Positions 1 through 9,000 of a stretch of DNA of 64,000 nucleotides are shown here, piece after piece (positions within the stretch are counted from its first letter, which is position 1; the number at the start of each line of letters is the position of its first letter). Position numbers and translations under genes: made by a program. Where the stretch lies: contig JAUVYV010000002.1 in assembly GCA_030602885.1 (NCBI GenBank), positions 62,001 to 126,000 of the forward strand, in the 5' to 3' direction. Source of the stretch: Phycisphaerales bacterium. Its GTDB lineage: Bacteria; Planctomycetota; Phycisphaerae; Sedimentisphaerales; Anaerobacaceae. A model generated the notes under the pieces. That model made no database searches and had not been told where the DNA came from. It saw only the letters and a program-made list of their open reading frames with translations.

Positions 1-1
1 A

Positions 2-160
2 ACAATCGCCGGTGACAAGCGATTCTTCGAGCCGATATCCGAAATCGACGACGCCGCAACAGACCACAACTACAACGATAACACCGAATTGGTCGAAGCT
101 ATAAAAGCCGGCGCACGCGGCGCATACTGGGACATCCTCCGCAAACTCAGAACCGCCTAA
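2..160 (+). CDS. C-terminal end of an unknown protein (5'-truncated by window edge)
   Basis: An open frame runs in from the left edge and ends at TAA 158-160. It encodes 52 residues, rich in acidic residues and ending in a basic helix (DILRKLRTA). No domain is recognised. It is convergent with the metallo-beta-lactamase gene, and the two stop codons overlap (CTAA at 157-160), so there is no room for separate terminators. Codon use (C-ending codons such as CGC, AAC, GAC) suits a real gene. The product cannot be named without the upstream sequence. Confidence 0.6.
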   Translation, partial: TIAGDKRFFEPISEIDDAATDHNYNDNTELVEAIKAGARGAYWDILRKLRTA

Positions 161-1566
161 TCAAGCATAACTTCCTGCTGATATTCCGGCACCGTGACCT
201 GCCAGTTGCCGTTCTCTTCCAGAAAGCCGCCGAACGCCTTGGCGCTATCCGTCTCGCCGTGAACAACAAAGATACCCTTAGGGGGCTGCTCGAATTCCTT
301 TAGCCATTCCAACAGCTCATTTTTGTCGGCGTGGGCGCTGAAGCCGCGAACCTGTACAATCCTCGCCCTGACAGGCCGCTTTTCTCCTAATATCCTCACC
401 TCTTTTATTCCATCTACAATGGACCTGCCCAACGTCCCCACCGCCTGGTATCCCACGAACATTATCGTATTCTCAGAATCGCTGATATTGTTGACCAAAT
501 GGTGTTTGACTCTGCCGCCCGTGCACATACCGGACCCGGCGATTACCATTATGGGAGTGCTGATGTTGTTAATGGCCTTGGACTCGTCCGTTGTGGAAGA
601 TATCCGCAATCCGGGAAAAGTGAAGGGATTGTTGTTATTGCTGAGCCGCTCGTTCATTTCTTCGTCGAACATCTCAGGGTGCTTCTTAAAGACTTCGGTG
701 ATACGAATCGCCATAGGACTGTCGAGGAACACCGGCAGCTGCGGTATGGCGTTCTCTTCGAGAAGCTCGCTGAGATAAAACAGAATCTCCTGTGAACGTT
801 CGAGCGCAAAGCTCGGAATGATGATATTGCCGCCCGCCTCGACCGTCGAGTTCACTACTTTGGCGATTGTCTTTTTCACGTCGGCCGTCTCATGGTGGAC
901 CCTGTCACCATACGTCGATTCGACAATAACATAATCAATATCATCCCTGGGTATATTGGGATCGCGCACAATAGGCCTGTCGGGCCTGCCCAAATCACCC
1001 GAAAACAATACTGCCCTGTCCTCACCGTCCTTGCTGACGTTAACACGTATCATCGATGAGCCGAGCACGTGACCCGCATCGCAGAACGTCGCCTCGATAC
1101 CGTCGGCAATCTTAACGGTCTGCTTATACTTCACCGGTGAAAAATGCGGAAAAGTCGCCTCGGCATCCTCGACCGTATAAAGCGGCTCATACGGATGAGG
1201 ACCTTTCCTGCCCTGCCTCTCATGCCGTTTGCGTTTGCGCTCGGCATCATATTGCTGTATCCTCGCCGAATCCAGCAGAATAATCTTCACAATTTCCGCC
1301 GTCGCACCCGTGCAGTATATCTTCCCTTTGAACCCCTCCCGAACAAGCTTGGGAAGCAGCCCGCAGTGGTCCAGATGGGCGTGCGTCAACAAAACCGCGT
1401 CTATCTGGTTTGGCGGCACCGGAAACGGGTCCCAGTTCCTGGAGACAAACTGCCGTTCCTGATAGAGACCGCAATCGACAAGCAGCTTCGTCCCGTTCGC
1501 CTCAAGCATATGACGCGAACCGGTGACGTTCTGTGCCGCCCCGAGAAACCGCAGCTTTATTTGCAT
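157..1566 (-). CDS. Beta-CASP metallo-beta-lactamase-fold RNA-processing nuclease
   Basis: A cytosolic two-zinc hydrolase of the CPSF73/YSH1-like branch, expected to cut RNA as an endo- and/or 5' exonuclease. Metallo-beta-lactamase motifs are clear in order: THAHLDHCG (motif 2), GHVLGSS (motif 3 His) and SGDLGR (motif 4 Asp). The beta-CASP cap follows with ESTYGDR (motif A Glu), PSFALERSQE, SGMCTGGR and a final FSAHAD (motif C His), so all catalytic ligands are present. I chose the ATG at 1566 because the protein from MQIKLRFLG begins directly on the first beta strand and a GGGGCAGGG stretch lies just upstream. The frame stays open to 1689, and an ATG at 1605 is an alternative. About 469 residues, normal for the family. 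The RNA substrate is unknown. Confidence 0.92.
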   Translation of the reverse strand: MQIKLRFLGAAQNVTGSRHMLEANGTKLLVDCGLYQERQFVSRNWDPFPVPPNQIDAVLLTHAHLDHCGLLPKLVREGFKGKIYCTGATAEIVKIILLDSARIQQYDAERKRKRHERQGRKGPHPYEPLYTVEDAEATFPHFSPVKYKQTVKIADGIEATFCDAGHVLGSSMIRVNVSKDGEDRAVLFSGDLGRPDRPIVRDPNIPRDDIDYVIVESTYGDRVHHETADVKKTIAKVVNSTVEAGGNIIIPSFALERSQEILFYLSELLEENAIPQLPVFLDSPMAIRITEVFKKHPEMFDEEMNERLSNNNNPFTFPGLRISSTTDESKAINNISTPIMVIAGSGMCTGGRVKHHLVNNISDSENTIMFVGYQAVGTLGRSIVDGIKEVRILGEKRPVRARIVQVRGFSAHADKNELLEWLKEFEQPPKGIFVVHGETDSAKAFGGFLEENGNWQVTVPEYQQEVMLD

Positions 1567-1749
1567 ACCCTGCCCCAGCGATTTGATTTTCTTCCAAAAT
1601 GACATTGCACCATCTATTGTAACCGAAACCGCTCCACAAAACAAGCCGCAATACCGGCAAAAAAGGTTGCCGCAAAAACAGAAATGCACTAAACTTTCGT
1701 TTTGTAATAGCGCCTTAGGACCTTAAATGCTCGCAGTTTAGGAGGCATT

Positions 1750-2073
1750 ATGAAAAGAACAGCGGTTCTTCTGTCATTATGCGTCGCCTGCCTTGTTGTA
1801 GGCACATTCTCAGGTTGTGGCAGGAAAGCAGGCCGGGCAAAGGTCCTAAAGCTCGCCCACGGCCTCGATACAACACATCCCGTTCACAAGGCGATGGTGT
1901 TCATGGCCGAAAAGGTAAAGCAAAAATCCGCCGGCCGACTCCGAATCGACATCTACCCGAGCGAGCAATTGGGCAGCGAACGAGAATGCATCGAGCAGTT
2001 GCAGATAGGTGCGCTCGCAATGACAAAAACCTCTTCGTCGCCGCTCGAGGTGACAATGTTATGGATTCGCTAA
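1750..2073 (+). pseudogene. Truncated TRAP transporter solute-binding protein (DctP family)
   Basis: It starts with a strong ribosome site (TTAGGAGGCATT before ATG 1750) and a lipoprotein signal (lipobox FSGC). It continues as a normal DctP protein (KLAHGLDTTHPVHKAM, then YPSEQLGSERE and IEQLQIGALAMTK) for about 107 residues. DctP proteins are usually around 320-340 residues, so roughly the C-terminal two thirds is missing. The frame stops four bases into the 3' end of the oppositely oriented membrane-protein gene, which suggests that a rearrangement joined the two. No TRAP permease (DctQ/DctM) is nearby. A full ligand-binding fold cannot form, so I call it a gene remnant, although the expression signals look intact. 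Confidence 0.8.
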
Positions 2074-2840
2074 CGTGGGGCGAGTAGTTTTTCTATTCGC
2101 TGTTTTTCCCTGATGAAGAGGAGTAGGACGCCTGGGCCGAAGGCCCAGAGCAGGACTGTTCCGCCGAAGACTAGGCCTGCATAGGAGCCCCTTGCGCAGT
2201 AGCATTCCTCCTGACGCGTTGCGTATATGGGGACTGAGACGAACAGCTCCAGGACGCTTCCGGCGATAAGTGCCCGGATGAGACGGCCTGTTCTGCTGTA
2301 GTGGTCGGACTGTCGGAAGTAGATGCAAAAGAGAACGGACCAGGCGCACCACAGAATCAAAGGTATCAGCAAGAACGCATAGCGGAGAAGCAGGTTCGAG
2401 GACTCAGACATATCCGCGACAGCCGTATCCGCAACAGCTGTATCCGCGACAGTGGAATCGCCAAAGAGGTCTAAAACGGAATAAAGGAGACCGACGGAGA
2501 GCAGGGTAACGGCGAATGCGGCGGCGAGTGCGGCTCGTTTCATCGGTCGGGCTGAGTGGGCGAGCTTTATCTTCCAGAGATGACGTGGGCTCAGGAACAG
2601 CCACTGTGTCATCAGAAACAAGCCCAAATAGACGACAGCAAGTACTGTGTAGCCCCAATTCGAATCGTCAAACAAGTACGCCGCCGGTCCGAAGACGGCA
2701 ATGTTCGGAGTGCCGGCCAAACCGGCTCCATAATGAAAGAGCGGGGCGAAGAGCCATACGGCGCCACAGGCGAGGCACAAGAGCCAAAGGATAAATAGAG
2801 ACCACCGTAACAGACATGCAGTTTTTTTGGCATGTGTCAT
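2070..2840 (-). CDS. Multi-pass membrane protein of unknown function
   Basis: 256 residues with about six hydrophobic segments: near 13-35, 62-82, 105-127, 150-175, 188-210 and 222-245. No family is recognised. A loop after the third segment carries a threefold VADTA/VADM repeat (residues about 131-145), encoded by a 15-bp tandem repeat around 2404-2452, a likely site of length variation. The C-terminus is basic (REKQRIEKLLAPR), so it probably faces the cytoplasm. The gene converges on the truncated DctP gene, overlapping it by four bases, and stands alone. Start ATG 2838-2840 follows AAAGGAG. Function unknown. Confidence 0.7.
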   Translation of the reverse strand: MTHAKKTACLLRWSLFILWLLCLACGAVWLFAPLFHYGAGLAGTPNIAVFGPAAYLFDDSNWGYTVLAVVYLGLFLMTQWLFLSPRHLWKIKLAHSARPMKRAALAAAFAVTLLSVGLLYSVLDLFGDSTVADTAVADTAVADMSESSNLLLRYAFLLIPLILWCAWSVLFCIYFRQSDHYSRTGRLIRALIAGSVLELFVSVPIYATRQEECYCARGSYAGLVFGGTVLLWAFGPGVLLLFIREKQRIEKLLAPR

Positions 2841-3260
2841 ATCAACTCCTTTCGATTAGGCCGGCGATTGCTCCACAATCCGGTGTGTTGGCCGGGATTG
2901 ACGGCCGGACTCTGTGAAGTTACGTTAATACTTTACCGGCGAGGCCGTCGAATACAATGGGGAATCTAGAGCCTATCCTAAAACCCGCTCTATTACGGCC
3001 TGCTGCAAAGCCCGATGCTTGCGTTGTCGGGACAAAATCGTCCTCGACGTAGCTTTGGCTACGCCTGTGGCAATTTTGCCCCTGCCGCCTTGGCCTCAGT
3101 CTTTTCGCTCGGCCTCATAACGAGCCGATTATCAGGATAGGCTCTTAGAATGGAAGGCATCTTTAGGGATTGAGTTCGGGTGTGGATTCGGTTATAAATT
3201 TGGGGGAACCCCAGGGCAGCTTGGGGACTAAATAATGAAGTGCGCGAAAGGTGAGGTAAG
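2841..3260. other. Intergenic region holding a short inverted-repeat element
   Basis: No convincing gene. The left part is unremarkable spacer upstream of the membrane-protein gene. The central part is the terminal-inverted-repeat element at 2967-3149. The right part leads into the DUF1080 gene, with a purine-rich ribosome site (AAAGGTGAGGTAAG) just before 3261. Confidence 0.7.
2967..3149. mobile_element. MITE-like element with inverted ends AGAGCCTATCCT
   Basis: The left end TAGAGCCTATCCTAAAACCC (from 2967) and the reverse complement of the right end (TAAGAGCCTATCCTGATAAT, read from 3149 inwards) match over most of about 27 bases. Each end also contains its own small dyad (AGAGC...GCTCT on the left). 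The 180-bp interior has no open frame of note. A further copy of the same end lies at 57736-57765. This is what a non-autonomous transposable element looks like, but I see no transposase for it here and no clear target duplication. Confidence 0.55.
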
Positions 3261-4088
3261 ATGAGAACGAATAGTTGTGGGTTGCGAGTTGCGAGTTGCG
3301 TGTTAAAAGGCCTGGCACTTATGGGTGTTGTGGTGACGGCTCTGGCGGGTTGTGCGGGAGAGCAGGGAGCGAAGAGGCAATGGGTCGAGACGGACAGTGG
3401 CAGGTGGTTAGTGCATGATATGAATCGACCTGCGCCGGCGGTGGTGTGGGCCGGCGATGAGGTGGCCGAGGCGCCGTCGGATGCCGTGGTTTTGTTTGAC
3501 GGGGGAGATTTGTCGAAGTGGGAGTCGGCGAAAAGGAAAGGCAGGCCGGCGCCGTGGAAGATGGGCGATGGGTACTTCGAGACGGTCAAAGATACGGGAT
3601 ACATTCGGACGAAGGAGAAGTTCGGGTCGTGTCAGCTTCATATCGAGTTTGCGACGCCGGCGAAGGTCGAGGGTCGCAGCCAGGGCAAAGGCAACAGCGG
3701 TGTGTTTTTGATGGAGCGGTACGAGGTTCAGGTTCTGGATTCGTATAACAACCGGACGTATCCGGACGGGCAGTGCGGGGCGCTGTACGGGCGTGCGGTT
3801 CCTTTGGTGAATTCGTCGAGGAAGCCGGGGCAGTGGCAGAGCTACGATATTATTTTTCATCGGCCGGTCTTTAAGGGAAACAAGGTCGTTCGCAAGGCAA
3901 GCTTTACGGTGTTCCATAATGGTGTGCTGATCCACGACAATGTGGAGCTGGACGGCGGGACGGGGTGGATAAACGAGCATGCAGTGACGAGCTATAAGCC
4001 GCATGAGGACAAAGGGGCGATTGCGCTTCAGGACCACGGCAACCCGGTTCGGTATCGGAACATCTGGGTGCGCGAGCTTGAAGACTGA
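3261..4088 (+). CDS. DUF1080 (3-keto-disaccharide hydrolase-like) lipoprotein
   Basis: 275 residues. An N-terminal signal ends in a lipobox (LAGC, Cys near residue 30), so it is probably an outer-face lipoprotein. From about residue 75 it has the DUF1080 concanavalin-like fold: VVLFDGGDLSKWES, GYIRTKEKFGSCQLHIEF, GNSGVFLMERYEVQVLDS and GAIALQDHGNPVRYRNIW, the standard landmarks in the standard order. Members act on 3-keto sugars or glycosidic bonds and are very abundant in Planctomycetota. Immediately downstream, in the same direction, lies the ResB-CcsA pair after a 53-bp gap; no functional link is evident. Confidence 0.9.
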   Translation: MRTNSCGLRVASCVLKGLALMGVVVTALAGCAGEQGAKRQWVETDSGRWLVHDMNRPAPAVVWAGDEVAEAPSDAVVLFDGGDLSKWESAKRKGRPAPWKMGDGYFETVKDTGYIRTKEKFGSCQLHIEFATPAKVEGRSQGKGNSGVFLMERYEVQVLDSYNNRTYPDGQCGALYGRAVPLVNSSRKPGQWQSYDIIFHRPVFKGNKVVRKASFTVFHNGVLIHDNVELDGGTGWINEHAVTSYKPHEDKGAIALQDHGNPVRYRNIWVRELED

Positions 4089-4141
4089 ACGATATTTGTC
4101 GAAACATGAAAGATGCTGTCGGCTGAGTTCTGAAAAAAGGT

Positions 4142-5245
4142 ATGGCGACAAAGCGCCCATCTAAAACGAAGGTAAGACGTTTTCTGCTTTGGGTGGGGCT
4201 GGCGGCGGTAGTGCTTCTTGCCGTGCTGAGCGTTTACGGGGCGTTTGTGGGTGCGGAACGTGCGGAGGGGATTTTCAATTCGCTTCCTCTGGCGGTGTAT
4301 TGGGTCGGGTTTTCGGTATTGCTTGGTGTTTCGTTTTGGGTATTTCCTCGTTTTACAGACCGGCCCGGGGCGGCGTCGATACATTTAGGGTGTGTGTTTG
4401 TCCTTTTGGGCGGGATGGTCGGGTCGCAATGGGGACATGATTTGCAGAGGGTGGTTTTGGGGACAGAGAAGATACGGCGGGGGCGGATGGTGATTTACGA
4501 GGGGGCGAGTGAGAACAGGGTATATCCGGCATCTGGCGAGGCGAAGGAGCTTGGGTTTTCACTTCGGCTGAAGGACTTTCGGATGGAGCATTACGAGCCG
4601 GGTGTTTTGCAGATAGAGAGCAGGGACGGTGCGGGGTGGCGCGTGGCGGCTGAGGCGGGGACGGAGTATGAGCTGGGCGGTGAGTACGGCAAGGTAAGGG
4701 TTTTGCGGAAGTTTGAGAACTTCAAGCTGGTGCTGGAAGGTGATGAGCGGGTGGCGGTGGATGCGCCGGGGCCTGATTCGAATCCTGCGGTGGAGGTGGA
4801 GTTGATTGGGCCGGACGGGTCGTCGAGTGTGAAGTACGTGTTCGAGCGGTTTCGGGGACATGCCGGGGCTGGTGAGCGCTTTGCACTTTCGTATTTTCGG
4901 ATGGTGCGGGACTATGTAAGCGAAATCGAGGTGGTTGCGGACCCCTGCCTGCAACACGCGGGGGCAGGCGGGGAGGTGGTGGCATCGAAGGATATCGAGG
5001 TGAATCATCCGCTGCATTGGGGAGGATATCGGTTTTATCAAAGCAGTTACGACGACAAGGAAGGTAAATTTACCGTTCTGCAGGTGGTTTCGGATACGGG
5101 ACTGGCGGTTGTATGGTTCGGATACGCGCTGCTTTGTTTGGGCGTGTTTGTGCAGATGTGGGGCAAACTCGCAAAACCGCAAAAAACTAATTTCACGGTG
5201 ACAGAAGCAAAATGGCGATTAAGTGGACAATCCAGGGACTGCTGA
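4142..5245 (+). CDS. resB: ResB-family cytochrome c maturation protein
   Basis: One half of the system II cytochrome c synthetase, which with CcsA moves haem across the membrane and attaches it to apocytochrome c. 367 residues. There are three N-terminal membrane helices (about 15-37, 48-68 and 78-95), a large extracytoplasmic region (about 110-310) and a last helix near 322-345. The late motif NHPLHWGGYRFYQSSYD is the characteristic ResB signature before the final helix. It overlaps ccsA by 34 bases, so the two are translationally coupled. It is shorter than the ResB of Gram-positives, as usual in this phylum. Confidence 0.88.
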   Translation: MATKRPSKTKVRRFLLWVGLAAVVLLAVLSVYGAFVGAERAEGIFNSLPLAVYWVGFSVLLGVSFWVFPRFTDRPGAASIHLGCVFVLLGGMVGSQWGHDLQRVVLGTEKIRRGRMVIYEGASENRVYPASGEAKELGFSLRLKDFRMEHYEPGVLQIESRDGAGWRVAAEAGTEYELGGEYGKVRVLRKFENFKLVLEGDERVAVDAPGPDSNPAVEVELIGPDGSSSVKYVFERFRGHAGAGERFALSYFRMVRDYVSEIEVVADPCLQHAGAGGEVVASKDIEVNHPLHWGGYRFYQSSYDDKEGKFTVLQVVSDTGLAVVWFGYALLCLGVFVQMWGKLAKPQKTNFTVTEAKWRLSGQSRDC

Positions 5246-6000
5246 TTTACACGGCGCTTGCGATGTATGTGCTTGCGTTCGTGGCGAGACTATTTCGGGT
5301 CAGACGAGCGGGACAGGCGCTCTACTTTTTGGGTTTTGCAGTTGCGGGCGTCGCTGTTGTGTATCGCTGGTGGCATGTGTGGCATGTACCGATGCAGAAT
5401 TTGTTCGAGGTGTTTTTGTGTCTTGGGGTGCTGATTTGGCCAATCTCACTGTTGTGCCGACGTCGGCTGGGCGTTGGTGGCGTGGCGGGTGATATGGTTA
5501 TCGCGGCGATAGTGCTTTTTCCGGCGGGCTTAATATTCAGCGCGGAGCCGCAGCAGTTGCCGCCTGCTTTGCAGAGCGGGCTCTTCGGGCCGCACGTTTT
5601 TGTGTATATGTTAGCGTACATTTTTATGGCGAAGGCGAGTGTGCAGGCGGCGGCGCAGTTGGCGGGGAAGGAGTTCGGGGAGGGGTTTGCCGAGACCGAG
5701 GAGGGGACATACCGGATGGTGTGTGCGGGGTTTCCTCTGCTGACGCTTGGGCTTGTTCTGGGCAGTGTTTGGGGACAGCAGGCGTGGGGCGACTGGTGGG
5801 GCTGGGACCCGAAGGAGCTGTGGTCGCTGGCGAGCTGGTTAGTGTATGTGGGTTATCTTCACTGGCGGTATATGCAGGGCAGGCGTTATCCGCGTGTGAA
5901 TAGTGTGTGGGTTGTCGTGGGGATGGCGGTGATATTGGTGACGCTGTTGTGGGTGAATCTGTCGCGGTTGTTCGAGGGGCTTCACAGTTACGCAAGATGA
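5212..6000 (+). CDS. ccsA: CcsA/CcmC-type cytochrome c assembly protein
   Basis: Haem-handling partner of ResB. 262 residues with about eight membrane helices. The tryptophan-rich haem-binding signature is intact (WGDWWGWDPKELWSLASW, about residues 189-206), and histidines likely to be haem ligands occur in the helices before and after it (HVWHVPMQN near 57, FGPHVFVY near 126, and HSYAR at the C-terminus). The start lies inside resB. Together the pair implies a periplasmic c-type cytochrome in this organism. The DsbD-like protein at 22390 could supply the reductant. Confidence 0.93.
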   Translation: MAIKWTIQGLLIYTALAMYVLAFVARLFRVRRAGQALYFLGFAVAGVAVVYRWWHVWHVPMQNLFEVFLCLGVLIWPISLLCRRRLGVGGVAGDMVIAAIVLFPAGLIFSAEPQQLPPALQSGLFGPHVFVYMLAYIFMAKASVQAAAQLAGKEFGEGFAETEEGTYRMVCAGFPLLTLGLVLGSVWGQQAWGDWWGWDPKELWSLASWLVYVGYLHWRYMQGRRYPRVNSVWVVVGMAVILVTLLWVNLSRLFEGLHSYAR

Positions 6001-6088
6001 AAGGGAGCGGCGCTGCCTCGACGGCCTCGGGGCGGGTCGCTTGAATTGGGTTTGTTTGGGTTTGAATTGGGCTGATCTGCCCCCGCTC

Positions 6089-9000
6089 CTACGGCGCAGG
6101 CCAAAGCTCGTAATCCAGCCAACCCTCCGCCAGCAACGCAAAATCCTTAAAGTCCACGATCCTCTGTCCACGCGGTTCCTCTTCATAAATCTCCGCAGGC
6201 GAGACAATCGGATAATACCACGTCGGTGCACCATCGGTAGCTAAGTACTTAATCTCCGTTTCATTCAACGGCCGATTGTAAATCCGAATATCGTCCAGAT
6301 GACCCGTGAAATAGTGCTCATACTCCGGTACCCAGTAAGGCGTATGCCGTGCACCTATCAGAACGTTCGCCTCGTCCCAGTAATACTCCTCAGGCCAGCC
6401 CCACACAGCAGCTTCCAGACGCCCGTTTAGGTAAATCTCCACGTAATCCCAATCAGCATCGTAAAACGCCGCAACATGATACCACCTGCCCGCCTCAAGC
6501 GCGTTGTAGGTTATGTACCCATATAGGTGCGTCGCAAAGTGAACCGCCGATGATACGTGAAGCAACTGGAGCTTCCACGCATATTCGCCCTTCGTCACAA
6601 AGCACCCCCAGGGCTCATATTCCATCATCTTAACCCACGAACTCAAAGTAAACGAATTCGGCAGATCAGCCCACGTCTCCGGATATCCGCCACCACAGTC
6701 AACATAGTCATTCGAATCAACCTGTGGCAGGCTCAAAACATAACTGCCCCGCTTGGAGTCATACACTATATCAGCATTGCCTTGCGGCGTACCGTCCCCT
6801 AAACTGCCCGCTATCGAACTGTCGTTGTTGTCATACGTCTGATCGTCGAAATCCCATTGTGCCACCAGTCCGCTCGTACCCGGGTTTGATAAAGGCAATA
6901 CGAAATCACTCTTAAGCCACCCGTCTGCAAATTCCTCAACGTCCTGCAAATCCACAATACAGTCACCAACATTCGATTCGATACCCCCTGCAATATCACC
7001 CAACTGCCGATAACCTTCCAGACCCACACACCGCGGTATATACAACCGAATATCGTCATACAAAACCGTCCCCTCTCCGCCGACCGCTCCGCCTTCAGGA
7101 TTACCTCGCAAACCAAACCCGATATACAGCTTCACCACATGCTCAAGGTCAACTACGCAGGGCTCATCAAAATCTCGCAAATCTATATTCCACTGCGCCC
7201 AGCTTGTTGCCCACGCCGCATTCGCATCCGGATGCTCCACTATCGCAATATTCCCGTCCGCGTCCTCCAGTCCCACATACATCCGGTCGTACACCGCATC
7301 AGTCGCATTGTCCTCATCACCCTTGAACGATAGCGTCAGCGCCTTAACATCCAATGTCGTATCGCCCAAAGTAAAATCTATTCCACCAACCCACTCCCGG
7401 CTGATCTCCGAATAGTAATCATCGCCCGAACCTGTCCCGTTGTTGTCATATACATAATTCATCGAGCTGCCCGACATCGATATCCGCGAACCTGTCCCGT
7501 TGCTCGTCCCGTCCGTCCATTGCCCTAAAAGAGCACTGTCACCCGAGTACGAATCAAAATCCTCCACCACACGATAGTTCTCAACAGTGAAATTCCATAC
7601 CACTCCGGGCCATATACACGGATCGTTTACCTCATCTATACGCCAGTAGTAAGTCGTATCAAGATGCAATTCATTCACCTCATAGACCGGGTCCGTCACA
7701 GTATCCATATAAACACCCAAGCTGTTACTCCGGTTCGCATCCGTTACAGCCGACTCATCCGTCCCGAAGTAAACATCATGCCCGTCCACATCTGCCGCAG
7801 TAAGTCCTGCAACCCAGCTCAGCTCTATTGCCGCCGACGCCCCCGACTCAAACGCTACGCTCACCCCCGAAGCCGGGCTCGGCCCGCTCGCTTCTGGACT
7901 CGCCGTCGTAAAGCTCCATATATCACCTCTCCAGATACAAGGGTCGCTCTCGTTTACCTCATCTATACGCCAGTAATAAATCGTCCCCAGCTCTATCCCG
8001 TCAAAAGGAACAAAACTGCTCGAATCCTGCCTCCCGTAATACGGGCTCACCGGCACATTCGAATGCAGGGGCCAGCCGCTGTGAGCATCCTCTATATAAT
8101 CCCTTCTCGTGCCGAAATAAACATCGTGCCCGTTCACGTCACCGGCAAAATCGCCCGCCGTCCAGCTAAGAACTACATTAGGATTCACCCCCATCACGCC
8201 GTTCGAAGGGTACGGGGCCTTCGCCTTCTCCGAGGGCGGCAGAAAATTCCACACATACCCACCACCGCGAACCGCCATCGCTAAGCTGTAAACCTTATCC
8301 TGACATGTTATATACAGCGTCTTGCCCTCAGCTCCACCAAATGTCACATTCGAGGCAAACTGCGGCACCGAAATAAACCGCAAAAGCTCGCCCTGCGGCG
8401 ACACTATCCATACACCGCCCCGACCGCAAAAATACAGGTTCCCACGCTCGTCAATCGTCATCCCGTCCGGGTCGTTCATATTAGGCGTACTCGGATTAAA
8501 AAACACCGCCCCTGCCCCGACGCTCCCGTCCGGATTAATCGGATAAACCTTCCACAGCTTATCAGTGCTGTCACCAACATAAAGCTTGCTCCCGTCGTCC
8601 GATGCTATTATCCCGTTCGGCTGAGTCATATCTGTAATAACCTCCGTCACCGTCCCGTCCGATGCAAGCCGATACACCACACAGTCCGCCGCAGGCCACG
8701 ATGGCCCCGTAAAGTAAATGTCCCCACGACGTGTCTGGCATAAATCGTTGGGCTGCTTCAATATCCCGTCGCTCGCGTCCGCCAGCGTCTTCGGCTCTTC
8801 CGCTCCGCTGGCGCCTATCTTATAACTCACTATCCCCTTCGGGTCCTCCTCCGCACACAAAAGCCGACCGTCCAATGAGATAAACATCCCGTTCACATTA
8901 TTCGTATCATCCATCCATACCGTCGCAGTCCCCGGCCCGTCGAGCCGTAAAACCTGCATCGGTGTCCCCCGCGCCGAGAAATACAGCTTCTCGCTCGCAC

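Noticed and set aside
1567-1689. Upstream extension of the beta-CASP nuclease
   Set aside because: The extension is cysteine/phenylalanine-rich and would put 41 residues before the first beta strand of the fold; the ATG at 1566 fits the family.
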